The notes beneath the pieces are model-generated. The model had not been told where the DNA came from and made no database searches. It worked only from the letters and a program-made list of their open reading frames with translations. A stretch of 64,000 nucleotides of DNA from Rhynchonema sp. JSB1_4. Its lineage: Eukaryota; Nematoda; Chromadorea; Monhysterida; Xyalidae. How positions within the stretch are numbered: the first letter of the stretch is position 1; the number at the start of each line of letters is the position of its first letter. The translations under genes and the position numbers were made by a program. Below are positions 47,999 through 61,300 of the stretch, one piece after another. The stretch is taken from positions 1 to 64,000 of the forward strand of contig JASAMV010005196.1 in assembly GCA_030248065.1 (NCBI GenBank), read 5' to 3'.

Positions 47999-48755
47999 CA
48001 AAAACAAACTTTCTTTTGCTGGCGCTCTTCGAATAAAATAATCAATGAAAGAGAACGTGGCTGTGTTGCATTGAGGGGAGGACGGCGCATTTTGGGAAAC
48101 GATCAAATTCGTGCAGGGAAGACTCATTATCAATAACACGGATTAAACGGATTTTTGCGTGCTGGGGGAAGACTCATTTTGGATTTGAAAATAAAACGGA
48201 TTGAACGGTATCCAGCTGGAACTTGGTCCTGAACCAAGGCACGGGCTTAGGCTTTAGCTCAGGCTTATGCTTAGGCTAACGTTTACGCATATCACGCTTC
48301 GCGCGCATTGTCACAGTTGGTATAATTATGGTGTAAAAAGCGCGAAATTCGAAACAAGCACTAGATAAAAATGACTTTTCAAAAATGGAACAAGCACTAG
48401 ATAAAATGATTTTTTTGATTTGGCCCCTTCTTTGGCGAAAAGCTGGATCCACCACTGCAGTGGAGTGTGTCTAACTTGTGGTTTAATTACCCGTTGCCCT
48501 CTCTCACTGGTTTGCACTTTTGTGCGCAGCAGTGATGCAATAATATCTGCTTGAGGTCCTTTTTGGAGGTCAATTGGCCAGAGATGTTCTCACCGACGAG
48601 GCCTGGCACCTCGCCCGTCTGTGAAACAGGCCGAAACGGGCAAAACTCATTGCTGTTAATTACATTATTACCATTGCGCTAAGGATCAGGCCAAACCCTG
48701 ACCCAATACGTGCACTCCATCACCAAATCGATAATTTGCGTTTTCTCTCTCAAAG

Positions 48756-49097
48756 CAACTGGACTAGTTTTTGGCATCATGCCAGGACGACAGCGTTCGT
48801 CTTTGGGGTACGGACAAAACAGCGGTGGACAAAACAGCGGGAGACAAAACAGCGGGGGACAAAACAGCGGGTACTGAAGGCAATTATCTTCGTCATTAGG
48901 CTTAGACTTATGGTTACAGTTGGGCTTAGACTTAGGCGACAATGTCCTACGGGTACTGTGTTTTGAAACCCGCTGTTTTGTCCGTGACACTCGTCTTTGA
49001 CCAAAAGTGGTATGAATTCGTCAGAACCGTTCACCGGGACACGACACGAGCCCTCGACCTGACACTAAAGCGTTGTGCGGTCGTTCACAGTGACTGA
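48756..49097 (+). pseudogene. Possible last coding exon split by a foldback insertion
   Basis: After a pyrimidine-rich acceptor (TTTTCTCTCTCAAAG) the frame reads NWTSFWHHARTTAFVF up to the insertion at 48806-48991. With one copy of the duplication removed it continues in the same frame DQKWYEFVRTVHRD... to a stop at 49097. No upstream exon was identified and the family is unknown. The frame being open across the repaired junction is suggestive but short. Confidence 0.35.
48806..48991. mobile_element. Foldback element with ACAAAACAGCGG arms and TTAGGC-like core
   Basis: Left arm has four units of GACAAAACAGCGG; the right arm has CCGCTGTTTTGTCC. The duplication CGTCTTTG is perfect at 48798-48805 and 48992-48999. 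The core (48895-48950) contains TTAGGCTTAGACTTA-like units. Confidence 0.82.
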
Positions 49098-50607
49098 TGC
49101 CATTTGCTCAATGATCACGTACCATGATCACTACGTGCTGTTGCACTTCATGCTTGTGCTGGTCGTTCGGTGTGGCATAGTCGTGCAGTAATCGTGATAG
49201 ATTTTGACGCAAAATCGTACTTCCGTTAACACAAAACAAACTGTAACCCGTCTGCATTTTCAAACAATCAATCAATCGATGTCGTATCGGCAATGATCGG
49301 GCACAAATGCATTAAGATGTTACAGCCCAGCAATAAGATCTGCTGGTGGGCTTTTTTGGGGGCAAATTTGCCAGAAGCGTTCGCACTGACGAGCCCAGGC
49401 GCCTCGGTTTGTCTGCGAAAGCAGAGCGAAATAGACCAACATCACTGCGCTCAGTACATTGAATTGGTGACCCACTTTTCCCTTTGCATGACTCAACGTC
49501 TCAAACCAAGCTGTGTTTCTGCTTGTGCTCTTCAGGAACTGGGCGAACGCTCCTCCAGTTCAAATGGTGTTCAAAGCTAATTGGTGGCTGGTTGGTGCAT
49601 GATTCGAACCCCCTGTTTTTTCATGCAGTGGTGACCTACTGAAACTGATGTTATACACTGATGTCCTAGAGGACGATGAAATTATAAAATCCACTCCACC
49701 TACGTGTGTAATTTTACTTTTGCTAATTTTCCTTACTTTGGCGAAGAAAATTTGCAACTTCTTGGTCACACATTTCTACCATCCAGTGGCAGTGCCGGCC
49801 GATTGTTTCTCTCTCATTTTGATGACGTTTTTTGCAAAATCTGCGTAAATCTGCGCTCTCTCTCTGCATTGCAAAAAGTAGAAAGGGTTATGTGAACAAG
49901 CAAGCCAGGTTGGATTACGAGCTACAACATGTATCACTCTATGCAAATGTTTTCAAACTAGAAATGTAAGGTGAACTCAGGGCGAACTAAGGTTAAATCC
50001 GGAATCCGGAAACCGGAAATAATTTCCATACAAAAATACAAAACATTTCCGGACTCCGGAAATATTTCCGGAAGACGCAGATTTACATGCAAAAATAATG
50101 CGTTTTCCGGAAATATTTCCGGATTCCGGTTTCCGGATTCAACCTAATAATATTGGCTTTCAATCAAAAGCTAAGTCCGCCCTTACGATAATGCCCATGC
50201 CCAACGTGAGTTATAGGTACATTAGCAAAATGTCACAATGAGTAACAGCACCACATGGCCAGGAAAGAAGTATAAGATACCCAGCATTACAAATTAAAAT
50301 AAAAACAGGAAAGATGCATTCCTACAGACACATTAATTGTGGGTCGCACACCTGTTTCATGCTAAAACCAGCAGACGTCACGGAAATTCTACAACAGATG
50401 GTACAGAATTGATTTGTCCTGTTTTACATAAGAATACCGGCTCAAAAAGGTCAAAATTATAATGTTCAGACGCCAAATTATTTTATTTAATTTTGCCGAA
50501 CCACTGCCGAATTTCACTCAAAACGATGCTGAAAACAAGCGAATAGTCTGAGTTGTTTTTTATGTTTTCAAACAGCAATATTTTTCCATTGGCTTTCCAG
50601 CGTGAAT
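49098..50607. other. Intergenic; dispersed repeats and one small foldback
   Basis: At about 49996-50140 GAATCCGGAAACCGGAAAT units face their complement. The sequence near 49340-49450 resembles 48560-48680 (GCCAGA..GTTC.CACTGACGAG), a dispersed repeat. A 40-codon minus frame at 49108-49240 ending at a GTACGT donor is exon-like but unsupported. Confidence 0.4.
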
Positions 50608-52382
50608 ATGATTTCTAGCTTATTGCTGTTGAGTTTGTGCTATTACGATTTGGCGCTCACTTCACTGGTGAATTTCAAGATCATCGAGCACTTCCCGTGC
50701 CCCGCAGGTTAGCCACACAAAACAGGTTCAATTTAAAAGTTAGAATACAAGCGGTTTTGTCAAACATTCAGGTGGCAGTATCTGGGATGAGAAGATCATC
50801 TTTCCAAACAGCTCGGTCTCCCAAATACTTGAAGACCCGGATGAACCCGGTTGCTATAAACTTGGGGGTGACCTCAGGGCTACCGAACTCATAAAGGACG
50901 ACATACACGTGTTTGTTGGTGAGATTCATTTACAGTTCAATTTGCATGTGGGGATAAGCTGCGCACATTTGGGGAATTTCGACGAAGGTTTCAGCGTCAT
51001 TATTTCCTTTTAATTTGTACCCAAACGCAGATTGAAGGGTTGCAACATGTTCAATCAATTTTTCCTAGAAAGCTCCCACTCCCTGAACGAGCAAGGCACA
51101 ATTCGAACCTTTGCCGAATGTCAGGGTTACGATCCGGAAACGCAATGTGGCGGATACGGTGGGAATTGGTTAGCATTTCAACTTGGGTGACTTGTGCATT
51201 ATCATGATCGGGTGTCAGGAGCATTGATCTGGTTTCTGTGATGCCGATGTAGTGATGTGGAACGGTCAAAAGACTTCCTATGGTTACTAAAGCAGTTCTG
51301 AGAATGTGGCGAGCATATGACAACGATAGGCCAATTTCGACCTCGCTTCACGTGTGCACGAGCTGTCGTTGCTCAAGTACCATCAGTGATTGTGATGAAT
51401 GTCTCACAACGTCTCAAGTGTGTTGCACCAGGCTCAGGCTTAGGCTCACAAAATGTCCAGCTGAGGAACACCAAACCAAGCGAGCATCTCACTCACCTTG
51501 CAGTCTCTACTGTTCCCTGTGTTCCGCGTATCACAAGACGGACCGTTTCACCAATTCTGGCATGCGAGTTTGGTTGTCCTATAACGACACTAAAGTGGGT
51601 TGTGGTCAGGCACTAATCCGAGCCCATGAGAACTACTTGCGGCATTTGCACCACGGCGATAAATATGCACAAGAATACAACAGTGAATACGGCCCGTATC
51701 TGCATTTCTGCATGCCCAACGAAGAGCAATTTCTCAAATCTCGCGGCATCACGCGCCAAGATTGGGACCAGCTCATAAGAGAGCGAGTGAGTTTCCAACG
51801 ACATTTTTAGTATTATACGCATGCCACCAGGGACGTGTTGTTGTGCCTCTGGGATTACTGTATGTTGCCCTGGTGCATTAACACTGACGCTGTTGTGGGG
51901 CCTGGGGCGTCGCCCGGTTGCTAATTAGAATGAAATTGGGGAAACATATACACCGATTCTTTTTCTCGGATGAAGCACCAGGCGGTGTCTGCCACAGTAC
52001 AGTATATGTGTTTGCAGGCTAATCTGGGTTATTCTTGGAAATGTAAATGCGCCATGCTCCCATATGAACGGTGCAGTACGGCATAGTCCCGACTTTGGGT
52101 GCATGTCCATGCATAAGTGCGCCAAGACTGCCCAATATTCAGGACACATCAATCGGCGGTGCGTTCATGCCCAGTAAAGTGGCGTTGTACGTCACGATTC
52201 GTATAATGACGCATGATTACACGAAAATGCTGAAAGCGCAACGAAGTTTCCTTCGAAGTCATGGAGGGCCGGATAAAATCAGTGAGAAAATCCGACAGCT
52301 TCTACCCTTTAATCGGTTGATTTGGAACAACAAAGGATTCATTGGTTGTCACAAAATGTTCGGCAATGTTTTGCTTGAATAG
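50608..52382 (+). CDS. Secreted cysteine-containing protein, tandem paralogue 1, unrecognised family
   Basis: Exons 50608-50707, 50772-50910, 51031-51168, 51504-51786 and 52143-52382 join in phase to 299 residues. A signal peptide is likely at residues 1-17 (MISSLLLLSLCYYDLALT). Shared with the next gene, in order: HFPC, GGSIWDEKI, GCYKLGG, TQCGGYGGN-CLYCSLC, a stretch ending CGQ, LHFCMPNEEQFLKSRGITRQ, a helix YVTIRIM, and near the C terminus IWNNKGFIGCHK.FGN. Exon order and most phases are the same in both genes. Cysteine pattern and signal suggest an extracellular, disulphide-bonded protein. I do not recognise the family. The first and third introns use GTTAGC donors and the second GTTTGT. 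Confidence 0.8.
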
Positions 52383-52522
52383 TTATAGCAGCAGTGTGCA
52401 ACAGAGTATCGGGTACCTTGTTATTCCATTCTGAGAAACAACGTCCATCAATTATGCGATTATCATGTTGCAAATTTTGTTGTGACCATGTACTCATACA
52501 ACCATACCGAAACCCGTGACGA

Positions 52523-52528
52523 ATAAAA
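52523..52528 (+). terminator. Polyadenylation signal of paralogue 1
   Basis: AATAAA 141 bases after the stop; another AATAAA lies at 52787-52792. Confidence 0.45.
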
Positions 52529-53377
52529 GAAAAAATTAAACTTGTCACAGCAGTCTCCGAATATCCAAATACAGACAAATAAAATACGCATTCCGTAAAA
52601 ATCTGAAACATAACGCCGGCGCGTCGGGTCGGGTCGTTCTATACTTTGACGTATTACCTGTACAATGCTTTTGCTTGCTAACGTGCTTCATGTTTTTATT
52701 TCGGGTTTACGCTTCGGTTCTCAGTTTTCACACCATTTATAATTCAATATAGTGCGACAGAAATGCTACTAATTAATACATCTGTTAATAAAAACAAAAC
52801 AAAAACTTTTTCACGCAACTGTATAAGTTTTTTTGCTGCTTGCTTGCGTTCGTATTTTGGTCCGTACGAAATGTGCGGTGAGAAAATGCTGAGAATCAGC
52901 TTTGAGGCAGAGGGATATAAGAAACTTATTCTTGCAAATCTTGTCTATTCTTGCAAAGTAATATTGCTTTTCATTACGGCATCTGCTTACACTTTTTATT
53001 AGTCCATCAAAAACGGATATCTAGCAAAAGACGCCAATGTTCAGTCAGTTATACACTATGGATTTTCTTTTTTTCAGTAAAACAAGATGTAAAATATATT
53101 TAATATGGTCGTCTTTTGATCTTAGTTGAATTACAGCGATCGCGTACACCGTGACTAAGACGAGATTAAAAACTCGACAAGACAACATAATATTGTGTGG
53201 TCAAATTTTCCGAGACAGATCTCACGTCATCTGCTCATCTATTGCTGTGGTTTTCCATACGTGCGTATACAGTATATAACAGAATTGATTTACAACGAAC
53301 GTATTTCAGTTGCACTTCTAGAAATTGTGTAAAATATCCTAACTTGGAGTGGAAGATCTTTCGGCGACCAGCGCCAA

Positions 53378-55683
53378 ATGATAACCAAACGAAAATTCGG
53401 ATCGATTCCCGTTATTGTATTATTCGTTCTAATCTTTCTTCTTCATGTGAACGCCGAGAAATCCCTGCCCGGCCCACCGGAGCTCGTGCGAAACATCAAA
53501 CCAGACCAAATCAAATCGGTCACTTTGGATGTTGTCGATCATTTTCCGTGCAGAAATGCCGGTGCGTGGGAGAAAGGGATCCAGATAAATTTGGGAAAAT
53601 AGTGAAACATCAGATGGCTGGGGCAAATAAGCTTATGTGAACTGAATTGGTTTTTATTTGAATTTGAATTTTTTTTATGTACGTCAGTGCGAGTAGTCAC
53701 GGTTTCCTTGCTGTTCCAGGTGGCGTCACGTGGGATGAAAAGATCCAGCTGCCCGATCTGAGCAAGGCCCCGGTGCTCAAGGACCCAACACGTCAGGGGT
53801 GCTACAAAGTCGGGGGTCCAGTGATCATTAAAGAACCACTGAATTCGGACCTAAAAATACATCTGGAGATGGGACACGGCGTTTATGGAAAGGAGCAGAC
53901 AACATGGGAGACCTGTCATTCGTATGACAAACGGACACAATGTGGCGGATTCGGGGGTGACTGGTAAGGGGCCCATGGGAAACACGCAGGCATTATTTTT
54001 CATCAATGCGATTTTAGTCACTTCGTCGGAAGAAATCTATCCGTGTGCCGCTACAAAATTTGGCGATCGATCGAAATTTACTGACGCTGACTTTCTGATC
54101 AGCGTAAAACTTGTTTCAGTTACCTAAAAATTTTTATGCTCGGAGAAATTTGTGTCAGAAATGTCAAAACGCACAAAGTCACGTGACCGAGACAAAACGC
54201 CAAATCGCTAGACCAGGAGTCAAATTCAGTTTCACCACCAGCCACGGAAGACGGCACCTGCATGTGATCGGTATAGGCTCCAAATGTAACCAGATATCGG
54301 CTAATCTTAGTTTCTAGCCTCTACTGCAATCTGTGTGGCCGAGAGCACAACGAACACATGAATGCAGCACAAAGGGGCATGACGATGTGGCTGACATTCA
54401 GGGACAAGGTGGTCAATTGTCGACAGGTTCGTTTTTATTAGGGTTTATCAACCCTCACCCGGTTTTTCCCAAATATTGCTAGATAATGAGGGCATCCGTG
54501 AAACGATATTTGGTGAAACATCAGCATGTCAAGTGGGTTGACCTTGACAGTGAATTCACCCGTTTTTTGGGTGACCTGACCTGGCTGGCTGTGTTGCTGC
54601 ATTCGCACTGATGGAGACCTGGTACACTATCCGAATGTGAAAACAAACGGAAGCAGGCAAAACTCACTGCTGGCTCATTGTTGCTTTGCATTGCATCATT
54701 TGCAAATGCGATTGCTGCGATTATTGATTCATCTCACTAGCTGATGTTTCATTTTTCACTAATTTTCAGGGCCTGAACGAGCTTTACAAGCAATCCGAGC
54801 TACACATCAATCACAACTCCAGTTTGCAACAGCAGTCACATACGAATTCCACAGACGATAACACCACTGAACAGCCTGACCCACCACTGTTGTTCCTGCA
54901 CTTTTGTCTGCCCACAAAACAGCAGTTTCAGGAATCAACCGGGATTACCAGGCAGTTGTGGAACAAATTGGTTGAGGATTTGGTGAGTAGTTTTAAGACT
55001 TTTCAACACGACGACGTTAGTCCGTGAAACATCAGCACGCAAACAGACAACCAAAAACACGCTGCAAACCTCATAACTACTCTGTGAAACATCAGTCGCG
55101 AAGTTAGTGAGTCAAGGGCACAAGACCAGAATTCATGTAATTCTACAACAAATCAACAAAATATGCTGAAACACAATTGCAGCAAGCGCGTCGCGCCGGT
55201 GATGTGCCAAATGCAGTGGCCATATTTATCACCATTCGACTGATGCAAATTGACTTGTCCACAGAGCTCAGGAAACAAAGGCTCATGACACGATTGTTTG
55301 AAAGGCAGAGACCGGGACAACAGGTTTGAGAATTCAAGAATAGACTTCCAACTTCATAATGTAAGCGGATACACAGTGGGTTTGGGCTTTGTGGGCTCCA
55401 ATTGTGCAGATCTGAGCTCAGTCCAGCACCAGGCTAAACTGGGTTGGCCCGTCACTGTAGACTGGACTGTAATGCCACTCATGTCAGCGGTGCGTCAATG
55501 CGTTAGAGCTGGAAAGCAAACCATATTCTGACAATTCTCGCCTGTAATTCCGAGAACTTCCAATTTTTTATGTTTTAGATGTCACTAAGTCTTCGAGCCA
55601 AGTTACCGTTCACCAAAATAATCTGGTCCAACGTGGGATTTATCGGCTGCCACAAAATAATCGGCAATATTTATTTGAATTGA
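53378..55683 (+). CDS. Secreted cysteine-containing protein, tandem paralogue 2, unrecognised family
   Basis: Exons 53378-53561, 53720-53963, 54318-54426, 54770-54982, 55183-55323 and 55579-55683 join in phase to 331 residues. The N terminus has a basic start and a hydrophobic run (IPVIVLFVLIFLLHVNA), a clear signal peptide. Shared blocks with paralogue 1 are DHFPC, GGVTWDEKI, GCYKVGG, TQCGGFGGD-CLYCNLC, LHFCLPTKQQFQESTGITRQ, FITIRLM and IWSNVGFIGCHKIIGN. Compared with paralogue 1, the region after CLYC has an additional intron and a glutamine/asparagine-rich insert (HNSSLQQQSH). Two exons of paralogue 1 correspond to two split exons here. Function unknown; the position 1 kb downstream of paralogue 1 on the same strand shows a tandem duplication. 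Confidence 0.82.
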
Positions 55684-55791
55684 GGTTGCTTTTTGTATAC
55701 CATGCTCAGCTGCTGTGCTTTCTTTCTCAGTCAGATCTCACTTTTGCTCAAATACTCACAGCAACATATTACATTTTGTGCATAAAATTAA

Positions 55792-55797
55792 AATAAA
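55792..55797 (+). terminator. Polyadenylation signal of paralogue 2
   Basis: AATAAA 108 bases after the stop. Confidence 0.5.
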
Positions 55798-58369
55798 AAC
55801 CTTCTCCATAATAGCGTTTCATTCCCATCAAAGCACAGAAAACAAGACAAAATACAAGCTTGTTGTAGTACAGTACAAACTACAATTATGTCGTTGGGAG
55901 AAAATAACAAAAGAACATGATGAACAATAATATTCGACATTTTCACCTTTGTTGAAAGAAAATACTGTGATAAGTCAAAGAAAATATAAATCGACTACAA
56001 GTGGTTACATAGAGCTAAAGTGCACATTTTCAAGTCAGAATTGATCCAAGAAACATTCTCAAGCACAAAATAATAGTATTACGCATAGATGGGGTTGGTT
56101 GAGAAAAACAAGATTTTGACACATTACTTGTTGCTTTGACTAATTTAGGTATTTTATACATCTATTTTAAATAGAAAAAGAAGTAGCTGAAATTCGGTTA
56201 AAACGCAGTTGCAAAGTTTTGAAGCGGGAAAAATAACAAACGTTGTGGAGAGAAGTATTTCATTACGCTACACTGTACTTAAATTAATGGAGAAGGGATA
56301 AAGAAAAAAACGCATGATATAATAAAATGAGACGGAAGCAAAAAGAAAAAAGATAGAGAAAACGTGGAACAACATGACGCACACAAATGTAACAACTCCT
56401 TCCAATCGCAATCTCCAAACAACACAGAATGACAGAATATGAACCAACCAATAAATGCAATCGAACAAGCAAGATCGTCGCTAACGTGCAATTTGCAATT
56501 TTGCAAAATTTACCAATATTTTTGTTTGTACGCGATATTTCTGTCAATGGTCACAGTCTTGGGGTACACATGATGATAATGACACCTCAAAAATTCAGAC
56601 CTTACAGCACGAACAGGCTCTCCTTGCAAATACAAACAAAAGTTCCATCCAGAGTCGTTCTGTACAGACAATCCAGAATGCATGCATGATGACAAACCAA
56701 GAAAAATAACAATTGTGTGCCTAGATTAGTCGGAGAGAATAACAGGGAATACTTGGTATTATTACAGTTTACTTACAGAGTCATATGGTAATGATACTGT
56801 ATGTGCAATTCGAGAAATATGCGCGAGTTTTCAAACCCAGCCACCAAACAAGCAACCCAAAATCAGCGAGACAGAACAAAAACAGACAGAAATGCACTTC
56901 AATTTCCGGCGTGCACGCAAAAGAAGAGCAAACAACGACAAAAAATAACCTCACAAAGCAGCAAAATAAACGCAAATTTCATCGTAAAATATAGCATCGT
57001 GACGGCGCCACATCGAGTAAGAGAAAGCGCAAATGAAAAAATGCGCCAGGGCTTTATTGTTTGAATCAGGACACAAACACCCCATTGAAAGCAACATAAA
57101 ACAGCATAATTGTCTGGAAATCAGATGCGCTTACAGCCATACAAGCAAACGGCAGTAGAGATGACACAAGGTTATACTGCAGTAGAGTGGTACATAAGAT
57201 TATGAAACATTTGCTCTCTGTGAGGATAGACATTGAGTAATAACGTAATATAGCTTGCAATCAACTTTGAAAAGCATACAGACGGGTTATTGTTAATTTT
57301 TGTAGATACGTATTATTTTTTTCACAAATTCCACCATTTTGGTCAAAACTGGGCCCCCAGCTTCTAACGATTGAGATAAAAATTGGTTCTTGCAGATTGT
57401 TTGTGTCAGGCGAACAATAGTGGAGAAGTCTTACATTGAGTAACATAAAACTAAGTGAACAGAAAATCAGGCATGATTTATGAAAATTTTGAAGATTAAA
57501 GATTACGAATGCCAGTTGCACAAGCACTACGGTACATCACATGCAGATAGACACCATCGCATAACATCGGACCATGCGCATGCTGTGAGCCAATAACCCA
57601 GCACAACTAAACCAACAGCGTAAAACACCACCTAAACATCGAGGAACCACAGCGAAACCTCGAAACACCAACAACACAGATCGCCCGAAAACGCACGACA
57701 TATAGGACTGGCCGTGTGCAACGCGTATACAAATTGGGGTAGCACAGAGCTCGCGCGCGTTATTCAATTATATTGAAATTGAGGCGATACAAGACGACAA
57801 ATGGTTAAAGCGCGCACGACATACAATCCAATGAATATGCGGGTCACTTGTGTGCCGATGCAAGAGACATTAGCACACTGATACATAAGCATATTGGGAT
57901 GAAGTATTGAGATACAATAGACGATTTGTTACGCAATGTAAACTGAGACAGAAAGTGAGACGGGTAACGTTACGATAGCAAGTATTAGTAGCCAAAAAAG
58001 CGGTTGAGAAAGACAGACACGAAACTGGGGCCGGGGTTTGTATCGCCAGTAAAACAACGCGACGCAAGCACTAACAAATAGGAGGACTCCTAGATAAAAA
58101 ACGTTTTTGGACAAAAAAGAGCAGTGTTTTGCATAACCACACGTCAGAAACGACAAGAAAAACACCGCTGAATCTGCAAAATGCTACTGGAACAACACAA
58201 TATAAATCGGTGTAAATTGTAGCATGAAATTTATCTGAATATTTTGAGTATATAAAGTAGTCGAAGGAAGTCTGTGGTTGTTTTTCGGAGACAGGCAGTA
58301 GATAACAATGTGCGTGACACATGATGATAGTACAGCAGTAACCAATCGATAACCCAGCTGGGTGATGTC
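55798..58369. other. Gene-free AT-rich region, possibly a long 3' untranslated region of the Argonaute gene
   Basis: No motif-bearing frame on either strand. A minus-strand AATAAA at 57053-57058 would give the Argonaute gene a 1.3-kb 3' untranslated region; this is a guess. No transposon termini were recognised, unlike most other non-coding stretches of the window. Confidence 0.35.
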
Positions 58370-61300
58370 TCATGCGAAGTACATAACGTTGTTGGCATCA
58401 GGATGCACCTGCACGGCACGCGCCATATTTGACAAAGTGGTGTCCTCGCTGGTGCCTGACGGCTGCGAACCGTCACCGCTGCAAAGGATAGAAATAGGAT
58501 GATTCTTGCTAGAACAATGAAACTGTGTGGGTGACTGTACACCACACACCAACGAAAGGAGCAAAGTTTTGTTCAACATTGATGTTTTCCCTTTGAAAAA
58601 ATGATCAATTCTGTTCAACGTTGATGCTTTCAAATGTCAAAAGGGGGATTAGTGGCAAAAGTAAATCTCAAACTATCCCTGACCGACTAAAAAAACTACG
58701 TAAACAAAACAAGAGTGAACGATGTAGATCACCAAATGTGACTCTCCAATCTTGTAATAAAATGCAACACCTCAAAGTGCATACCTATCATGCTCTCTAT
58801 CGACCAAATGATATCTGGCCCTGAACGCCACCAAATGCGCGTAGTAGGCCGGTGCCGGGATCGAGACACTGCGAGTGCATCGCACATACGTGTGACACAT
58901 CTGATAGGTCAGTTGTTGCAGTTCGTCAGCAGACATGCCGTTGTCGTCCCACAACACGTGGTAGTGCGATGGACGGGACGTGCCCTTGAAGAATCGGGGG
59001 TTCAGAATTGTTGTCGTAGTGAGCCAGTTCAATAGGATTAAAACTTTCACGATGCAGTCGTAGCCAGTGGTGTCGTTGGGAAATCAAAAAGTCAGGATAC
59101 AGGACACGCAAAAACAAAACCCTTCGGATACGGGATACCCAAAATGAAAAATCTCGGACACCAGGGGGGTGCCCCTTAAAATAAAATCTCGGATACCCAG
59201 GGGTTGTTCAAAAAGGTGATTTTTAGAGCAAAATTAAGCAAAATCGGCGCTGGAAGTGTAAAATGGTCATTTTCGGGTAATGCGAGCATGTCGGAAGTAG
59301 AAATGGTCGATTTAGGAGGTTTTCAAAAAAAACTTTAGGGCAGGATACCCCCGGACAAAAAGTGAGGAGAGGACACCGAATACCCCTAGGTGAAAATCAA
59401 GACACCGGATACTATGGGGTAACCCCATCCCCCCGACGACACCACTGGTCGAAGTTCTTTACAGTGAAAAACCCTCGACGCTATTTTGGCTCCCTGCCCC
59501 TTAACCTCGACGTACAGTGAACACTCATTCACAGTAATCGAATATGTGGGTCCCCTCGATCAGGTGGTAACTACAAAGAGGGTGGGGTTCGTGGATGTAA
59601 CCGGAACGTAAGACCATCTGGACACGTATGCAGGTACCAAACGGCTTGTATAACCGGTCGCTATAGTTTTGGTCAGCAATCAAAGGAAAGAGGTTCAAGC
59701 TGGATGGGAAACGCTGGTTCCGCAGACACTGACCATATTTTGACAAAGAAATAAAGAAAAATAAAGGCATAGAACATAAATTGATCAATCGAAATTTAAT
59801 CAAAATTAAAATATAAATTCGGAAAAAACTGCGATCTTGCCTTGGTCACGCGAGTTTTTGAGCGTATGCCGAAATTTACTGATGCAAAACTTCGACCAGC
59901 GTAGAAGTTGTTCTCGAAAGTCCAATAAATACTTTTTATTCTGCCCGAAAAAATATAGGAATACAAAAAGACAGTTGGTGACCAAGACAAAACACGTCCA
60001 ATCCAAAGTTCAACACATACCTTCGCGAATATATAAAACAGCCCCACTCTACCCACCTGTATACCAGCGTGCGAGCACAGATAGAAGTCGAACTCAGTGG
60101 GATGCGTTATGCCGACATCGACAGTCGTGCCGGGTGGAATGTTGTACGCCTTGCCCACTTGGTCCTTCTTGTCCACCGCGAACAGTCGGGTGTGATGTCG
60201 TTTCTGCACGGCGATGAACGTGATACCCGGTTGGTAGCCACGCTCCAGCATCATGCACGCCTCGCGCATCGCCGACAGTTCGGCTTGTAGCACCTGCGGG
60301 TTAATGGCGTCAATTGGAGAATGCAGCAGAAAATGTAGTGCACAAAACATTGAAAACGATAAAACAGGCAAATTCCAAAAAACAGGGAGCGCAAAGATTA
60401 GAGCAATTTTTGACAAAAATGTTAATGCATGCCAGAAAACATGTCTGAACAATTTGCAAATCTCGAAACGTCAGGTGTGTTCTATTTGTCTACAGGTGTC
60501 CACAACACCATGGTAGTACAAAGCACAAGAAATTTACAAGACAACCATCAATCAACAAAACATCACGCACGTTGAAGAACTGTCCCTCGCTGACACCATC
60601 CCTGTACACAAATATGCGCGTCGGCTTGAACCGTGTGCTCCGATAGAACTGTATCAACAATTCACGTGTCATATTGGCCAAATCAGTGATGATCTCCTGT
60701 CGATGTTGTTGCACACGAACGGTGGCCGAATAGCGCGACGGATGTGCGTCCATGCTGCCGACAACCTGTCATTCGGTGAAATATTTGGCGAGTTATTAGG
60801 CGGATTATCACATTGAAACTGCCATGGCTTGGCGATTTTTTCGGGATTTTGACCCCACCCGGTCTAGCAGTTGACGGTTTTGAATGGCAACAGATGGCAC
60901 TAATATTAAGTTGCCGACCAGGTTTTTGGAAACAACTTTTACGCCGATCGAAGTCGATGGCACGAATAAAATTAATGTCAAATTCCAGAGTCACGCGGGT
61001 TGTTAACGCCGATCCAACCAAAACGAAACTTGATTCCGCCAGGCCATGGTAGGGTATGCATAAAAAACGAGTGCAAATCGGCCTGTCTTGAACTGAACAA
61101 ACAGCAAAGAATCAGACTCACGGCTGCAATCGACGGTTTTCGACTATCGCCAGCCGGAGGATGTGTGATGTCACAGCCAAGGAAGATGACGGGTTCGCTG
61201 AACACACGAGGTCTGCAAACACAAACGGGACTCGTTGTCTAAGTTGGCTCATTGGTAGTAAGAAACCGAAAAACAAGAGAAAATATCGACCGAATGCTTG

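Noticed and set aside
47505..48041. 178-codon plus-strand frame
   Set aside because: It is composed of element core and GGGCCGGGCC repeats; no motif and no splice context.
59591..59746. Decayed Argonaute exon (a frame reading FPIQLE resembles FPLQLE)
   Set aside because: The match is limited to six residues, the frame stops soon after, and copy B lacks it; treated as a dispersed repeat.
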